NCBI GenBank assembly: GCA_963667575.2
Contig: CAXXHY010000035.1
Span: forward strand, 248,001-312,000
Source: G963665495 sp963667575
Lineage (GTDB): Bacteria > Desulfobacterota > Desulfovibrionia > Desulfovibrionales > Desulfovibrionaceae
Reading direction: 5' to 3'
DNA: 64,000 nucleotides
Every line of letters starts with the position of its first letter. The first letter of the stretch is position 1. Made by a program: the position numbers and the translations under genes. The notes under the pieces were generated by a model that ran no database searches, had not been told where the DNA came from, and saw only the letters and a list, made by a program, of their open reading frames with translations. Below are positions 45,422-55,204 of the stretch, one piece after another.

Positions 45422-46246
45422 TTATGAGGGGGAGCCGGACGCGGCCGTGTTTGTCCGGGCCGGGTGTGTGAGCACCGGGTTCATGGCCGAAGAGTAGGAG
45501 AACAGATAGGGGTAGTTTACCTGCAGGTAGTGCAGGTATTCCAGCCATTGCAACAGCAGCCAGTGGTAGGCCCGTTTCAGGTCTCCGGTCAGGTGATTGA
45601 GGTCGTCTTCCGTGAAAGCGTGGCGGCGTTCCAGCTCCTCCTTGAGATGAAACACGCTCCTGAGTAGTTCGGTGAATGTTTCGTGCTCCAGGAGCAGCGG
45701 GTTTTCCAGCAGACGCAGCAGGGTGGGCGTGCTGTCCTGCAACAGTTTGAGCAGCTCCTGGGCGTCGGCGCGGCGGATGTCCACCTCGTATTTGTAAGAA
45801 CGCAGATACTTTCTGGTGGAGCTGTAGTTTTTTCTGGTCCAGCCGGAGTCCACGCGGAAAACCTGGGCCAGGTGGTCGGCTTTCAGGTCGCAGTCCAGCA
45901 TCTGGTGCAGCAGTTTCATGCCCAGCTCGCTGAAAAAAACGCCGATGATCATGCTGAGTTTTTCCAGGCGGTTGGATTTCTCCCGACGCGAAAGCATGGT
46001 TTCGGCGCCCGAAGCCAGGATGCCGAAAAAAGTGCCGCCGCCCGCGATGATGATCACGATGGTCAGGAGCTTGCCCTCCGGACTGTTGGGATGGATGTCG
46101 CCGTAACCCACGGTTGAAATTGTCACTATGCTGAAATATAGGGCATCGAGGATATGCATCCCTTCGATATGGACGAATCCGAGTGTGCCGATCAAAACTG
46201 TTGCGGCGAATACCGAAGTGAACAAAAGCAGGCGTGCTCTTTCCAT
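45422..46246 (-). CDS. Two-helix potassium channel protein
   Basis: 274 residues. TM1 (LLLFTSVFAATVLIGTLGFV), pore helix and selectivity filter TISTVGYGD, then TM2 (LLTIVIIIAGGGTFFGILAS) make a tetrameric two-TM K+ channel of the Kch/MthK type. The remaining ~180 residues are helical, without a recognisable RCK/TrkA nucleotide-binding motif, so gating control is unclear. The start is at 46244-46246. It ends against the convergent ADP-ribosylglycohydrolase-like gene with no terminator between. Confidence 0.88.
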   Translation of the reverse strand: MERARLLLFTSVFAATVLIGTLGFVHIEGMHILDALYFSIVTISTVGYGDIHPNSPEGKLLTIVIIIAGGGTFFGILASGAETMLSRREKSNRLEKLSMIIGVFFSELGMKLLHQMLDCDLKADHLAQVFRVDSGWTRKNYSSTRKYLRSYKYEVDIRRADAQELLKLLQDSTPTLLRLLENPLLLEHETFTELLRSVFHLKEELERRHAFTEDDLNHLTGDLKRAYHWLLLQWLEYLHYLQVNYPYLFSYSSAMNPVLTHPARTNTAASGSPS

Positions 46247-46366
46247 GGGACGATGCTATAGCCTGTTGTACGCGTCTTGAAAAGTGCGCGGCCTCTGCGG
46301 AGGACAACGGCAAGGGATGATCGAGAGTTCAAGAAGCTGTGCGGCTTTCAAGAACAGGAGAATTCC

Positions 46367-47389
46367 ATGCGGGAGTGCAGTTTTTTCCTGACAACGGCTT
46401 GCAGAGCAAGTCTGCTGCTGATTTGTCTGAGTCTGGGGATCTGGACATCGGCCGGCTTCTGCTCGGCGCAGACCGCTGCCACGGATGCCCCGTTTCTGGC
46501 CTCGGCCATGAGCGGCGACCTGGTTCTGAGCGTCAATGCCCTGGACAGGCAGGACAGTTTTGCCAATGCCTACGGCGATACCACCCGTCCGCAGTACGGA
46601 AAATACCTGTTGCTGACGGTGACGGTTGTGGACAAAGGGGAAAAAGCCCTGAAGCTCGACCCGAAAATGTTCGCCATCCGGGACAATCGGGGGCGGCAGT
46701 TCGCGCCCAACGCGCTTTCGGACAGAAAATTGTTTTTTGAAGCTCTGCATCCGGGGCAGCCGGTCACGGGACGGCTGGTGTTCGATGTCCCGGAGGACAG
46801 CTCCGCGCCCAAGCTGGTGTTGCGGATGGACAATGGCAAAACCGCCCTGGTAGAATTGGTCAAAGTGCGGGGAAACAGCATGTCCGGTCCGGGAGCCGGT
46901 TCGGGCAGGGCCACGGCCGCCACGGCGCAGGCCGAGGGCAACGCCACCCGCGGGATGGGGACGGGTGCGCAAAAAGGGCCGGGGACCCGCCAGTCCGGGG
47001 GAGCGCCCCTGGGAACGGCCCTGGCCGGTTCTTTCAATTTTGCGGTCACGGGTTGTGAACGTCGGCAGTCCTATCGGGATGCCTTTTACGAATGGGTCAC
47101 ATCATCCGTTGGAACGTATCTGCTGGTAGACATGCTGGCACAGAACATGGACACGGCGCCCCACGGACTGCAGCAGGGAATGTTCAGCGTACGGGATGCC
47201 CAGGGCAGACAATACGCGGCGAACCCCATGAGCGACAGGAAACTGTTTGCCAGGGAAATGCAGCCCGGTGGATCCGTATCCGGAACGATGTTGTTTGAAG
47301 TTCCTGCGGATGCCAGGGACTGCGTATTGATTATTCGGACGGGCAAAGAGGGGGCAACTCTGGCAAGTGCGGAGATTCCCTTGCCCTGA
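46367..47389 (+). CDS. Exported protein with two DUF4352-like domains
   Basis: 340 residues; CAGGAG before the ATG at 46367. A signal peptide (ASLLLICLSLGIWTSAGFCS) precedes two related immunoglobulin-like repeats of the DUF4352/telokin-like type. The repeats share GKYLLLTVTVVDKG against GTYLLVDMLAQNM, FAIRDNRGRQFAPNALSDRK against FSVRDAQGRQYAANPMSDRK, and a closing LVFDVPED/MLFEVPAD. A Gly/Ala/Ser-rich linker of about 50 residues joins them. Such domains are found on exported proteins that contact the envelope or ligands. Internal duplication is evident. The next gene begins 29 bp later, so an operon is likely. Confidence 0.75.
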   Translation: MRECSFFLTTACRASLLLICLSLGIWTSAGFCSAQTAATDAPFLASAMSGDLVLSVNALDRQDSFANAYGDTTRPQYGKYLLLTVTVVDKGEKALKLDPKMFAIRDNRGRQFAPNALSDRKLFFEALHPGQPVTGRLVFDVPEDSSAPKLVLRMDNGKTALVELVKVRGNSMSGPGAGSGRATAATAQAEGNATRGMGTGAQKGPGTRQSGGAPLGTALAGSFNFAVTGCERRQSYRDAFYEWVTSSVGTYLLVDMLAQNMDTAPHGLQQGMFSVRDAQGRQYAANPMSDRKLFAREMQPGGSVSGTMLFEVPADARDCVLIIRTGKEGATLASAEIPLP

Positions 47390-47418
47390 AGGTCCGAAAA
47401 CGGACGTATGGTTTTGCG

Positions 47419-48015
47419 ATGGAAAAGACTGAATTTCGGCAACGCATAGGCCCGGCCCTGGTGGGCGAGGGTGTGATTACCGCGGAACAGCTGCAGACCG
47501 CTTTGCAGCATCAGAAACGGTTCCCTTTTTTCACCCTTGGTCAGATTGTGTCCATTCTGTTCCGGGTGCCCGTGGGGCAGATCGACGAAATAAACGTGCA
47601 CAAGGTGGTTTTGCCGCAGCTGCCTCCGGTATTATTGGCCCGGTTGGTGAAAATAGCCGCGGAAGACCGCTTTACCAAAGATTTCGATATCAAGTCCTTC
47701 ATTGAGCACATGGAAGTACATGTGCAACGATTCGAAGTGATCAATGTGGTGGCCCGTGACTATGAAAAACAGGACAAGGGCGGCTATCTTCGAACCGAAT
47801 ATAAAAGCAGCATCCAGACCCGGATGAAAATCCGCTTGCACATCGATACGAAGGCCAATGAACCGGTTCAGGGCTTGATCTCGGTTCTGCATGACAGCAG
47901 GGAAAGAGGGCCGATGGTGGAAGAAACCGACGAAGACCTCAAAGGGTCCGTATATTTTGATCTGCGCAAGATTTTCGTGGAGATGACACGCCGCCAGGGA
48001 GAAAATCCCCGTTGA
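47419..48015 (+). CDS. Protein with GspE/PilB N-terminal-like segment, unknown
   Basis: 198 residues. The first 80 (IGPALVGEGVITAEQLQTAL; GQIVSILFRVPVGQIDEINV) resemble the N-terminal helical domain found in type II secretion/type IV pilus ATPases and in some c-di-GMP-binding MshE-type proteins. The second half (MKIRLHIDTKANEPVQGLIS; KGSVYFDLRKIFVEM) is beta-rich and unrecognised. No ATPase motif, so this is only an adaptor-like module. Its stop overlaps the glycosyltransferase start (TTGA), so the two are translationally coupled. Confidence 0.65.
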   Translation: MEKTEFRQRIGPALVGEGVITAEQLQTALQHQKRFPFFTLGQIVSILFRVPVGQIDEINVHKVVLPQLPPVLLARLVKIAAEDRFTKDFDIKSFIEHMEVHVQRFEVINVVARDYEKQDKGGYLRTEYKSSIQTRMKIRLHIDTKANEPVQGLISVLHDSRERGPMVEETDEDLKGSVYFDLRKIFVEMTRRQGENPR

Positions 48016-49121
48016 ATTACACGGATGACGGGCTGATCAGGGTGCAGTTCGTGCTTGGGCAGCTGACCTTCGGCGGCTCGGAACGGCATGTGGTGGACCT
48101 GGCGCGTATGCTGGATCGCGACCGTTTTCTGCCCCAGGTGCTTTGTCTGCGTTCCGGCGGTCCTCTGGCCGGAGTTCTGCGTGAAGCGGGCATTTCCTAT
48201 GCCGAAGCCCCGGTGATCAGCTGGAGGCGTCCGCCGCTCTGGGATTTGTGCCGGGCGGTACGGGAGTTCCGTCCCCATGCGCTCTGCGTCTATACCTATG
48301 TGGACAAGCTCTGGGGGCGTCTGGCCGGCATGTTGTGCGGAGTGCCCGCCGTTGTTTCGGCCTATCGTACGGTCCGCAAGCCCTGGTACGAACCGTTGCT
48401 CCTGCCCAAGACCACCGCTGTGGTGGCCAACTCCCGGGCGCTGCAGCAAAGTTTCCGGAACATGTACCGCTACCCGGGCGAAAAAGTGCTGTTTCTGCCC
48501 AACGGCATAGACCTTTCCCGTTTCACTCCTTCCTGCAAGCTCGACGCGCGCAAGGCCCTGAATCTGCCCTTTGATGCCCCCATCGCCGTGCAGGTGGCCA
48601 GGTTCGAACCGGTCAAGGACCATATGACCTCCCTGGCGGCCTTTGCCCGTGTGCGCGAGGAACTGCCCGAAGCGCTGCTGGTGCTTGTGGGGCATGGTTC
48701 GGAAAAACAACGTATTCTGGATAGGATAGGAGCGCTGGGACTCGAGGACGCGGTGCGGCTGCTGTCCGCGGATTCGGACGTGCCCACGGTGTTTGCGGCT
48801 GCGGATGCGGTGCTGCTCAGTTCGCGATCCGAAAGTCTGCCCCGGGTGGTCATCGAGGCCTCGGCCTGCGCCCGGCCGGTCATTGCCACGGATGTGGGCG
48901 GCTGCAGTGAGGTGGTGCTGCATCAGCGTACGGGCTTTGTGGTGCCTGCGGGGGATTCCGAGGCCATGGCCCGCAGGCTTGGAGAGCTGCTCGGCGACTG
49001 CGAGCTTGCCGAGAGCATGGGCCGTGCAGCCCTTGAGGAGATAGCCTCCAGGCACAGCCAGGAAATCATGGCCCGCGAATTTGAGAAAATCATCCTGGAA
49101 TTGGTCGGGAGGGGCGGATAA
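48012..49121 (+). CDS. Glycosyltransferase family 4
   Basis: 369 residues with the GT-B fold. The N-terminal half has FVLGQLTFGGSERHVVDLAR, the acceptor-side Gly loop; the C-terminal half has VARFEPVKDH, LLVLVGHGSEKQ and the donor-site ExxxxxxxE-like segment SRSESLPRVVIEASACARPV. It would transfer a sugar from a nucleotide-sugar to a lipid or glycan during surface polysaccharide synthesis. It starts at TTG (48012), overlapping the previous stop by 4 bp. It may use GDP- or UDP-sugars; the sequence does not tell. Confidence 0.88.
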   Translation: MNYTDDGLIRVQFVLGQLTFGGSERHVVDLARMLDRDRFLPQVLCLRSGGPLAGVLREAGISYAEAPVISWRRPPLWDLCRAVREFRPHALCVYTYVDKLWGRLAGMLCGVPAVVSAYRTVRKPWYEPLLLPKTTAVVANSRALQQSFRNMYRYPGEKVLFLPNGIDLSRFTPSCKLDARKALNLPFDAPIAVQVARFEPVKDHMTSLAAFARVREELPEALLVLVGHGSEKQRILDRIGALGLEDAVRLLSADSDVPTVFAAADAVLLSSRSESLPRVVIEASACARPVIATDVGGCSEVVLHQRTGFVVPAGDSEAMARRLGELLGDCELAESMGRAALEEIASRHSQEIMAREFEKIILELVGRGG

Positions 49122-49227
49122 TCTAGACTTTGTCCCGAAATAGCGGTAGGCTTTTTGTGATTGATTGTATGATACAAACGGGACGCAAGTGAGGTGCTGC
49201 TTGCTTCTGATACCTCCGGAGGAGCCT

Positions 49228-50331
49228 ATGCGCTACGGAATACTTGCCCTGTTGCTGTTGCTCGCGGCAGTGTCAGGATGCAATAAAAAAACAACCATCG
49301 ACCCCAGCAGATACGGTCGCGGACCAGCTGTGGAACAGCCCAACTCCTCTTTTTCCGATGCTTCTGCAGTGCCTGCGGCTCAGCAGGATTCTCTTGGTGA
49401 AAAAGATCTGCAACCCGCACCCCAGGTTGCTGAGACGCCTCATACGGATTCGTCCCTGCCCACTCCCAAACTGGCGCCGCCCGTACAACAGGCTCCGGCC
49501 GTACAGCCGAGCCAGCCGGCCCCGCCGCGTGAAATGGTCATCTACCAGGTCGGGGTTTTTTCCGACATAGCCAATGCCACGGCCATGAAGAACAAGCTCG
49601 ACAAGGCCGGTTTCGAGACCAGCATCGAACGTGATGTTTCCCTGCCGCAACCCGTGTATCGTGTTACCGCCAAATGGTACGGCAGCGATCCGGAAGGGCG
49701 CGCGCGTCTGCAGGATGCGGGCGTGATGGATGCCATCGTGCTGGGAGGCAGCAAACGCCCCGGCGGAAGCGCTCCGGCCCCGGCCCCCAACTACTCGGAT
49801 GCCGCGCCGGCTCCGGCAGCAGGTGGTTCTTTGCTCTGCTACCAGGTTGGCGTGTTCAGCGATCCCATCAATGCCGCGCGTATGCGTGACAAACTGGACG
49901 CCCAGGGCATTCGCGTGGACACCCCTGAAGAAGCGGTGGACGGGCGTACGTATTACAAAGTGATCGCCATGCTGCCCGGCCCCAAGGAAGATGCCCAGGG
50001 GCGTCTGGCCATGCTGGGCTTTCCGGATCCCATTTTTCTGCCCTCGGCTTCGGCCGGAATGGCTGCACCCGCTGCCGCCCAGGCCGCAGTTCCCGCTGCC
50101 GCGCCTGGCGGTACGGTCTCCTTTCAGGTGGGCTCGTTTACCGATGTCGCCAATGCCGAAGCCCTGCGCAACCGCTTGAACGGTGCGGGTATCACGTCTG
50201 AGATCGAACTGATCGCTCTTGACGGGGGCAATCGCTACCGCGTGGTGGCTACCGGAACCGGTTCGCCGTCGGATGTGGAGGCTACACTTCGCCAGATGGG
50301 CGTGCAGAACCCGCTATTGCTGCATCGTTAA
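49228..50331 (+). CDS. Lipoprotein with three SPOR domains
   Basis: 367 residues; GGAGGAG precedes the ATG at 49228. A lipobox LAAVSGC gives a lipid-anchored Cys at about residue 18. A Pro/Gln/Ala-rich linker to about residue 105 is followed by three SPOR repeats, each with a QVGxF(S/T)D start: YQVGVFSDIANATAMKNKLD, YQVGVFSDPINAARMRDKLD and FQVGSFTDVANAEALRNRLN, separated by Ala/Pro linkers. SPOR domains bind denuded glycan strands of septal peptidoglycan, so a role at the division site or in outer-membrane constriction is likely. Three copies in one protein is more than the usual single copy. Confidence 0.88.
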   Translation: MRYGILALLLLLAAVSGCNKKTTIDPSRYGRGPAVEQPNSSFSDASAVPAAQQDSLGEKDLQPAPQVAETPHTDSSLPTPKLAPPVQQAPAVQPSQPAPPREMVIYQVGVFSDIANATAMKNKLDKAGFETSIERDVSLPQPVYRVTAKWYGSDPEGRARLQDAGVMDAIVLGGSKRPGGSAPAPAPNYSDAAPAPAAGGSLLCYQVGVFSDPINAARMRDKLDAQGIRVDTPEEAVDGRTYYKVIAMLPGPKEDAQGRLAMLGFPDPIFLPSASAGMAAPAAAQAAVPAAAPGGTVSFQVGSFTDVANAEALRNRLNGAGITSEIELIALDGGNRYRVVATGTGSPSDVEATLRQMGVQNPLLLHR

Positions 50332-50403
50332 GTTTTTCTGCTTCCGGCGGTCCGGCTGTTTGTGCTGCCGGACCCCGGAGAGCTTCACGAACTACGCAAA
50401 AAA

Positions 50404-50427
50404 GCCCGTCGCGGGCGTACTTTTTCT
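50404..50427 (+). terminator. Small intrinsic terminator after the SPOR gene
   Basis: A GCCCG-TCG-CGGGC hairpin (50404-50416) followed by GTACTTTTTCT. The next coding region starts immediately after it at 50428. Confidence 0.55.
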
Positions 50428-51348
50428 GTGAAACTTGTCATCAGTATCGACGTAGAAGAGGAAGGCCTGTTTTCCGGCCATTACGCTCAGGACGCGCCGG
50501 TGACCAATGTGTCCTGGCTGCGTGGTCTGGAATTCGTGAGCGCGGAATACGGCCTGCCCCTGACACTGCTGGCGGATTATCTGGTGTACGCGGATCAGGA
50601 GGCCAGTGAGACGCTGCGGTCATGGGAACAGAACTACGGAGCGGAACTGGGCGCGCATCTGCACCACTGGACCACACCGCCCTTCAAGCCTTTGCCGTAT
50701 CCGGAGCCCATCCCCTGTCGAAGTCTGCCCGAGGATCTGCTGCGCAACAAACTGGAGAGCCTTGCCGCGCAGATGGAAGCCGCCGTGGGACACCGACCCA
50801 AGTCTTTCCGTATGGGGCGGTTCGATTTCGCCCCTGCCCTGGAATCCCTGCTGCCGGCCTGCGGCATCAGTGTGGATTCCAGCCTGGTGCCCCTGCGCGC
50901 CATGCCCAACGGACCGGACCATTTCCTCGTGCCGCCGGATCCCCATGCACTGAATCCGAAGCTTTTGGAAACACCGGTGACCATGGTGCCGCTGTTCCGC
51001 AATGCACCCTGGATGGTATACGCGTTTTCCAGAAGTCTCCCGCTCAAGGCGCGTTTTCAAGTGCTCAAGTTTTTTCGTTTGACCTGCGCCCTGGGCATTC
51101 ACCCCCTCTGGCATCCGGCCTCCACCATGCGCCGGGCCGTGCGTCTGCATCACGCACGCGGGGGCCAGGTACTGAACATGTTTCTGCACTCCTCCGAACT
51201 GATGCCCGGCGGTTGCCCGAAAATCCGTACAGAAGAGGACTCCAGACAGCTGTTGCAAAAGATCCGTTCCTTTCTGGAATGGCTGCTGGAAAGCTATGAT
51301 GTCCAGGGCATAACGCTGTCCGCCACGAAAAATCTCAAGCACTCCTAG
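50428..51348 (+). CDS. Polysaccharide deacetylase-like protein
   Basis: About 306 residues with a NodB-type barrel: VKLVISIDVEEEG at strand one (metal-binding Asp), AELGAHLHHWTTPPF with the metal His pair, and the later FRMGRFDFAPAL and LHSSELMPGG near the C-terminus. It is likely to deacetylate an N-acetylated surface glycan or act in exopolysaccharide maturation. No signal peptide is seen, which would place it in the cytoplasm. I choose the GTG at 50428 because an earlier ATG (50362) would place the hairpin inside the gene; no strong ribosome site is visible. The SGNH gene follows 19 bp later. Confidence 0.75.
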   Translation: MKLVISIDVEEEGLFSGHYAQDAPVTNVSWLRGLEFVSAEYGLPLTLLADYLVYADQEASETLRSWEQNYGAELGAHLHHWTTPPFKPLPYPEPIPCRSLPEDLLRNKLESLAAQMEAAVGHRPKSFRMGRFDFAPALESLLPACGISVDSSLVPLRAMPNGPDHFLVPPDPHALNPKLLETPVTMVPLFRNAPWMVYAFSRSLPLKARFQVLKFFRLTCALGIHPLWHPASTMRRAVRLHHARGGQVLNMFLHSSELMPGGCPKIRTEEDSRQLLQKIRSFLEWLLESYDVQGITLSATKNLKHS

Positions 51349-51367
51349 GATTGTCGGGGAACATTGC

Positions 51368-52497
51368 ATGCGCAATCGCTGGCTGAAAAACAGTTTTACC
51401 CTTGTCCTTGCCCTGGTGCTGTGTCTGGCTTTGCTGGAAGGGCTGTTCCGTTGTTATTTCGGGCAGACATACGCAAAGCGGGCGCCGTTTTACCAGTCCG
51501 ATGCGGATCTTGGCTGGATGCCGCATCCCGACCTGGACGACACCTTCTATGGTCCGGATTTTTCCATGCGCATCCGTACGGATGGATTCGGCATGCGGCT
51601 GGGCAAGCTCGGCCCGGTTCCCAAGGATGCTGACCGGGTGCTGCTTCTGGGCGATTCCTTTGCCTTTGGCTGGGGCGTGAACACGGACCAGACCATGGCC
51701 TCGTATCTGGACGAGTCCCTGTACGCTTCCTGCGGTCTGCGACTGGAAAATCTCGGAGTCAACGGGTATGGTACGTTGCAGGTCGTGGAACGGGTCAAAA
51801 CGTATTTTCGTACCCATGATCCGGCAAAAGTGCGGGCCGTGGTCCTGCTGCACTGTCCCAATGATCCCATGGACAATGTGATCTACATGCTCGTGCGCCT
51901 GGGGCTGCGGCAGGTCAATTTTGAAAGCGTCAACATGAGCTGGTCCCATTTGCTGAATTTCATCAACCGTACGGAGTACATGAACCTGGCCATTTCCACG
52001 GACAGCAGTAAACAACAGAGCGAACCCCGACAAGCGGGGCAGACCCTTTTCGCCTTTCCTGTTAAAATGGCCAAAGGCGAAACCCCGACAATCGATGTGA
52101 ATGGAAAATCCTATTCATTGTCCCATGATGAATACGATCTGGGCATCCGGCGTTCGGCCCTCAGTCCGCTGCAGGAGGCCTTGCTGGAAAAAAGCCTGCG
52201 CGAATTGCAGTGCGAGGTGCTGCCGCATGTGCCGGTAATCCATGTGGTGACCTATGATTCCAACTGGTACGCGGCCGCCGTGCAGCAGGTGGCCCAACGG
52301 GCCGGTGCTGTTTGCGGCGCGGACATGACCTTTGCTGGCGAATTGCCCATGGACGGGTATACGGGAAAATCTACAACGAACACAGCGGGCTGCATTACAC
52401 GCCCGAACTCAATGCGTTTTACGCCCATGAGCTGCAGGATCTCCTGCAACGCGCGGGAGTCTGCCCGGTGCGGACGCAGGGCGCGGCGAGCCAATAA
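51368..52497 (+). CDS. SGNH/GDSL hydrolase, membrane-anchored, frame interrupted once
   Basis: About 376 residues: an N-terminal signal-anchor (FTLVLALVLCLALLEGLF), the catalytic GDS block VLLLGDSFAFGWGVN (Ser nucleophile), Gly block LENLGVNGYGTLQV, and Asn block VVLLHCPNDPMDN. Near 52360 one frame change separates MTFAGELPMDG from VYGKIYNEHSGLHYTPELNA, which ends at a TAA at 52495-52497 and carries the late His region. Such anchored SGNH proteins often add or remove acetyl groups on cell-surface glycans, which fits the deacetylase neighbour. The frame change is probably a miscall. Confidence 0.8.
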
Positions 52498-52509
52498 AAG
52501 GAACGATCA

Positions 52510-53172
52510 ATGCGAATGCACTGTCTGCGGCATGTGCCGTTTGAAGATGAGGCCGGTATCGGTGATTGGGCCAGGGCCCAGGGGTATGAAGTTTCCGTCA
52601 GCAACCTGTACGCGGGGGACGCCTTGCCGGTTCCCGAGGCCTTTGACTGGCTGGTGGTCATGGGCGGTCCCATGGGGGTGAACGACGCGGCGGAGTATTC
52701 GTGGATGCTTCAGGAAAAACTGCTGATTTCGCAGGCCATCGAGCAGGGCAAGCTGGTGCTGGGCATTTGCCTGGGCGCACAGCTCATTGCCGATGTGCTC
52801 GGCGCGCCAGTGACGCGCAACGAGCACAAGGAAATCGGCTGGCTGCCCGTACGGCTGCATCCGCCAGTCACCCTCAGTCCGGTGTTCGCGGATCTGCCGG
52901 AAAAATTCATGGCCTTTCACTGGCACGGCGACACCTTTGCCTGCCCCACGGGCGCAAAACCGGCAGCGTTCAGCGAAGGGTGCAACAACCAGGCTTTTAT
53001 GTACGATAACCGGGTGGTGGGGCTGCAGTTCCATCTGGAAACTTCCGCCGAATCCATGGAACGTCTGCTCAGCAATTGCGCGGACGACATCACCGAAGGC
53101 CCCTTTGTGCAATCGGCCGAGGAAATGCGGCAGCAGGCTGCCGGGCATCTCGGCAAACACTGCATGAACTGA
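52510..53172 (+). CDS. Class I glutamine amidotransferase
   Basis: A 220-residue type 1 GATase. Landmarks are LVVMGGPMGVND, the nucleophile elbow GICLGAQLIAD (Cys), a WHGDTF segment and the catalytic His-Glu in VGLQFHLETS. Stand-alone enzymes like this hydrolyse gamma-glutamyl compounds or feed ammonia to an unknown synthetase; it is not GuaA, CarA or TrpG by sequence context. It starts 12 bp after the SGNH gene, probably in the same transcript. No synthetase partner is adjacent. Confidence 0.88.
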   Translation: MRMHCLRHVPFEDEAGIGDWARAQGYEVSVSNLYAGDALPVPEAFDWLVVMGGPMGVNDAAEYSWMLQEKLLISQAIEQGKLVLGICLGAQLIADVLGAPVTRNEHKEIGWLPVRLHPPVTLSPVFADLPEKFMAFHWHGDTFACPTGAKPAAFSEGCNNQAFMYDNRVVGLQFHLETSAESMERLLSNCADDITEGPFVQSAEEMRQQAAGHLGKHCMN

Positions 53173-53217
53173 TGGAAAAAATGCTGCACGGACTGGCATC
53201 CGTGGCGGGAGAAGGCA

Positions 53218-53694
53218 ATGCGCAGAAAAAAGAATGAAATGACCGACCAGGCCGAGGTTGAAGCCGTTTTGCAGAAGGCCGAGGTGCTGCATCTGGCCCT
53301 GAATGCGGCCGAAGCCCCCTATGTGCTGCCGCTGAGCTTTGGTTTCGAGCCGGGCAGAATCTATTTTCATTGCGCCAGGGAAGGCCGCAAGCTGGAGTTG
53401 CTCCGGGCAGACGGCAGAGTTGGCTTTGTGGTGGAAACAGACGTGCGCCTGAAGGAACCGGCGGAATCCGACGAACCCGGAGAACCCTGCGAATACGGCC
53501 TACGCTATAAAAGCGTCATTGGAACAGGAACGGCCCGTATTGTGGAAGACCCTGAAGAACGGGTGCACGCACTGCAGCTGATCATGAACCACTATGCGCC
53601 CGGCGACTGGCACTTCAAGGATCACAAGCTGGCCATCACCACGGTGGTCTGCATTGATATTCTGGAAATGAGCGGAAAGAATAACGGCTATTGA
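53218..53694 (+). CDS. Pyridoxamine 5'-phosphate oxidase-like flavin-binding protein
   Basis: 158 residues with the FMN split-barrel pattern of the NimA/pyridoxamine oxidase-related group: VLHLALNAAEAPYVLPLSFG, IYFHCAREGRKLELL, GFVVETDV, then YKSVIGTGTARIVEDPEER. This family includes nitroimidazole reductases and haem-handling proteins; its physiological substrate here is unknown. It starts 45 bp after the amidotransferase gene. The HD-GYP gene converges on it with 15 bp between stops. Confidence 0.85.
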   Translation: MRRKKNEMTDQAEVEAVLQKAEVLHLALNAAEAPYVLPLSFGFEPGRIYFHCAREGRKLELLRADGRVGFVVETDVRLKEPAESDEPGEPCEYGLRYKSVIGTGTARIVEDPEERVHALQLIMNHYAPGDWHFKDHKLAITTVVCIDILEMSGKNNGY

Positions 53695-53709
53695 ACGCCG
53701 CAGCAGGCG

Positions 53710-54929
53710 TCAGATGAGATAATCCGCCGGATCCAGGTTCAGTTCCTTGGGGTTCAGGCTGGAAACAATGGACAGGGGCTCTTCTCCGTTTGAGGCGTCC
53801 CTTTTCAAAAGTTGCAGATCCAGGGTCTGGGAGCGCAAATGGCGACCCCGTTCGTCGAGGATGACGGTAACGGATGGATAGAGTGGCGCGTCGGGATTGG
53901 AACAGCTGACAATGGCCGTATAGCCGTTGCTGAGGCGGACAAAGCTGCCGACCGGGTAAATGCCCAGCCATTTGATGAAACAGTCTACGTTCTCGGGGAT
54001 GAAATCCTTGCCCCGCAGAGAATAGATGATTTTAAGAGCTTCGTTGGGGATGATGCGCGGCTTGTAGACCCGTTTGCTGGTCAGGGCGTCGTAGACCTCG
54101 GCCAGGGAAACGAGCTGCGCCAGGGGATGGATATGGGCTCCTGCCAGGCCGAGAGGGTAGCCGCCGCCGTTGAGTTTTTCATGGTGCTGCAGCACGGCGT
54201 CCAGAACATCCGTGTCGAACAGATCGTGCTGATCCAGCATGCAGAACCCCATGGCCGGATGCTGTTGTACGATCTCGAATTCCTTCATGGTCAGCTTGCC
54301 GGGCTTGTTGAGCACCTCCTTGGGAAGCATGGATTTGCCCACATCATGGAACATGGCTGCAATGCCCAGTTTTTTCAGCAGGGGCAGGGCAAAGTGCTGA
54401 TGTACGCCAAAGGCCACGGAAATGACGCAGGCGTTCACCGAATGCGTATAGGTGTATTCATCAAAAGCGCGTAGTTTGCAGAGACTGACCAAAGCGTCGT
54501 TCTGGCGGGTGATGCTGTGAACGATATCTTCGATGAGGTCTTCGGCCTTGTCCACATCCGGCTTGCGTCCGAGGCGCGCATCGTCGAGACTTTGGCGGGC
54601 CAGGTTCAATGAATCCCGGTAAATTTCACTTGCCCTGTCCAGCTCTTCCAAATAGGACCTGCGTTGCGGGTCTGAAGAAGCGGTGGACTCCAGAGGTCCT
54701 CCGCGCTTTTCCAGGGAAATGGCAAGCTGGTCGTCGCAGGGCTTGCGTATCAAATTGTCCGGTGGCGATGAAGACTTCGGTGAATCCCTGGGTGGCAATC
54801 TGGTCGATCTGTTTTTGTGAACCGATGTATTCTTCACGAGGATAGAGAAGCGGGTGCTCGGAACTGGAAAGACCGGCATTTTTTGGTGCACATGCCGACT
54901 TTGAGTTCATTTACGGAAATTTTTTTCAC
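53710..54929 (-). CDS. HD-GYP cyclic-di-GMP phosphodiesterase, frame interrupted twice
   Basis: A GTG at 54929 follows AAGGAAG. The DUF3391-type N-terminus reads VKKISVNELKVGM, then, after one A is removed near 54888, NAGLSSSEHPLLYPREEYIG and SQKQIDQIATQGFTEVFI. After one more base is removed near 54770 it continues DNLIRKPCDDQL. The catalytic HD-GYP domain (~155-330) has the metal site HDVGKSMLP, HPAMG and HHEKLNGGGYPLGL, which replaces HHExxDGxGYP only at the Asp (Asn here). It degrades c-di-GMP to GMP or pGpG. The GGDEF, PilZ and this gene show that the window touches c-di-GMP signalling at three places. Confidence 0.85.
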
Positions 54930-55204
54930 CTTGCTTCCTTGTTTGATTACTGTCACAGAGACAACTTCTTGAAAAACAGATATAGTGAGTGTCCGAATTT
55001 TTGTCAAAATGATTATTGTAAGGCTAATGCTTATGAAATCTGCATAAAAGGAAGACTATTTTACATCTCTTTAATTCGGACAAACACTGTTTAGTCATAT
55101 AACGTGACATTTGTAGCTGTTGTACTACAGAGAATCTGATAGTAATGTTTTGTAAAGCTAAGACTTTGTCTAGAAAATAACATGAAAAATAGACTGCAAT
55201 CATT

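Noticed and set aside
54986..55030. Weak Fur-like sequence upstream of the ABC-F gene.
   Set aside because: Only about 11 of 19 bases match, much poorer than the two sites reported, and the dyad is broken.
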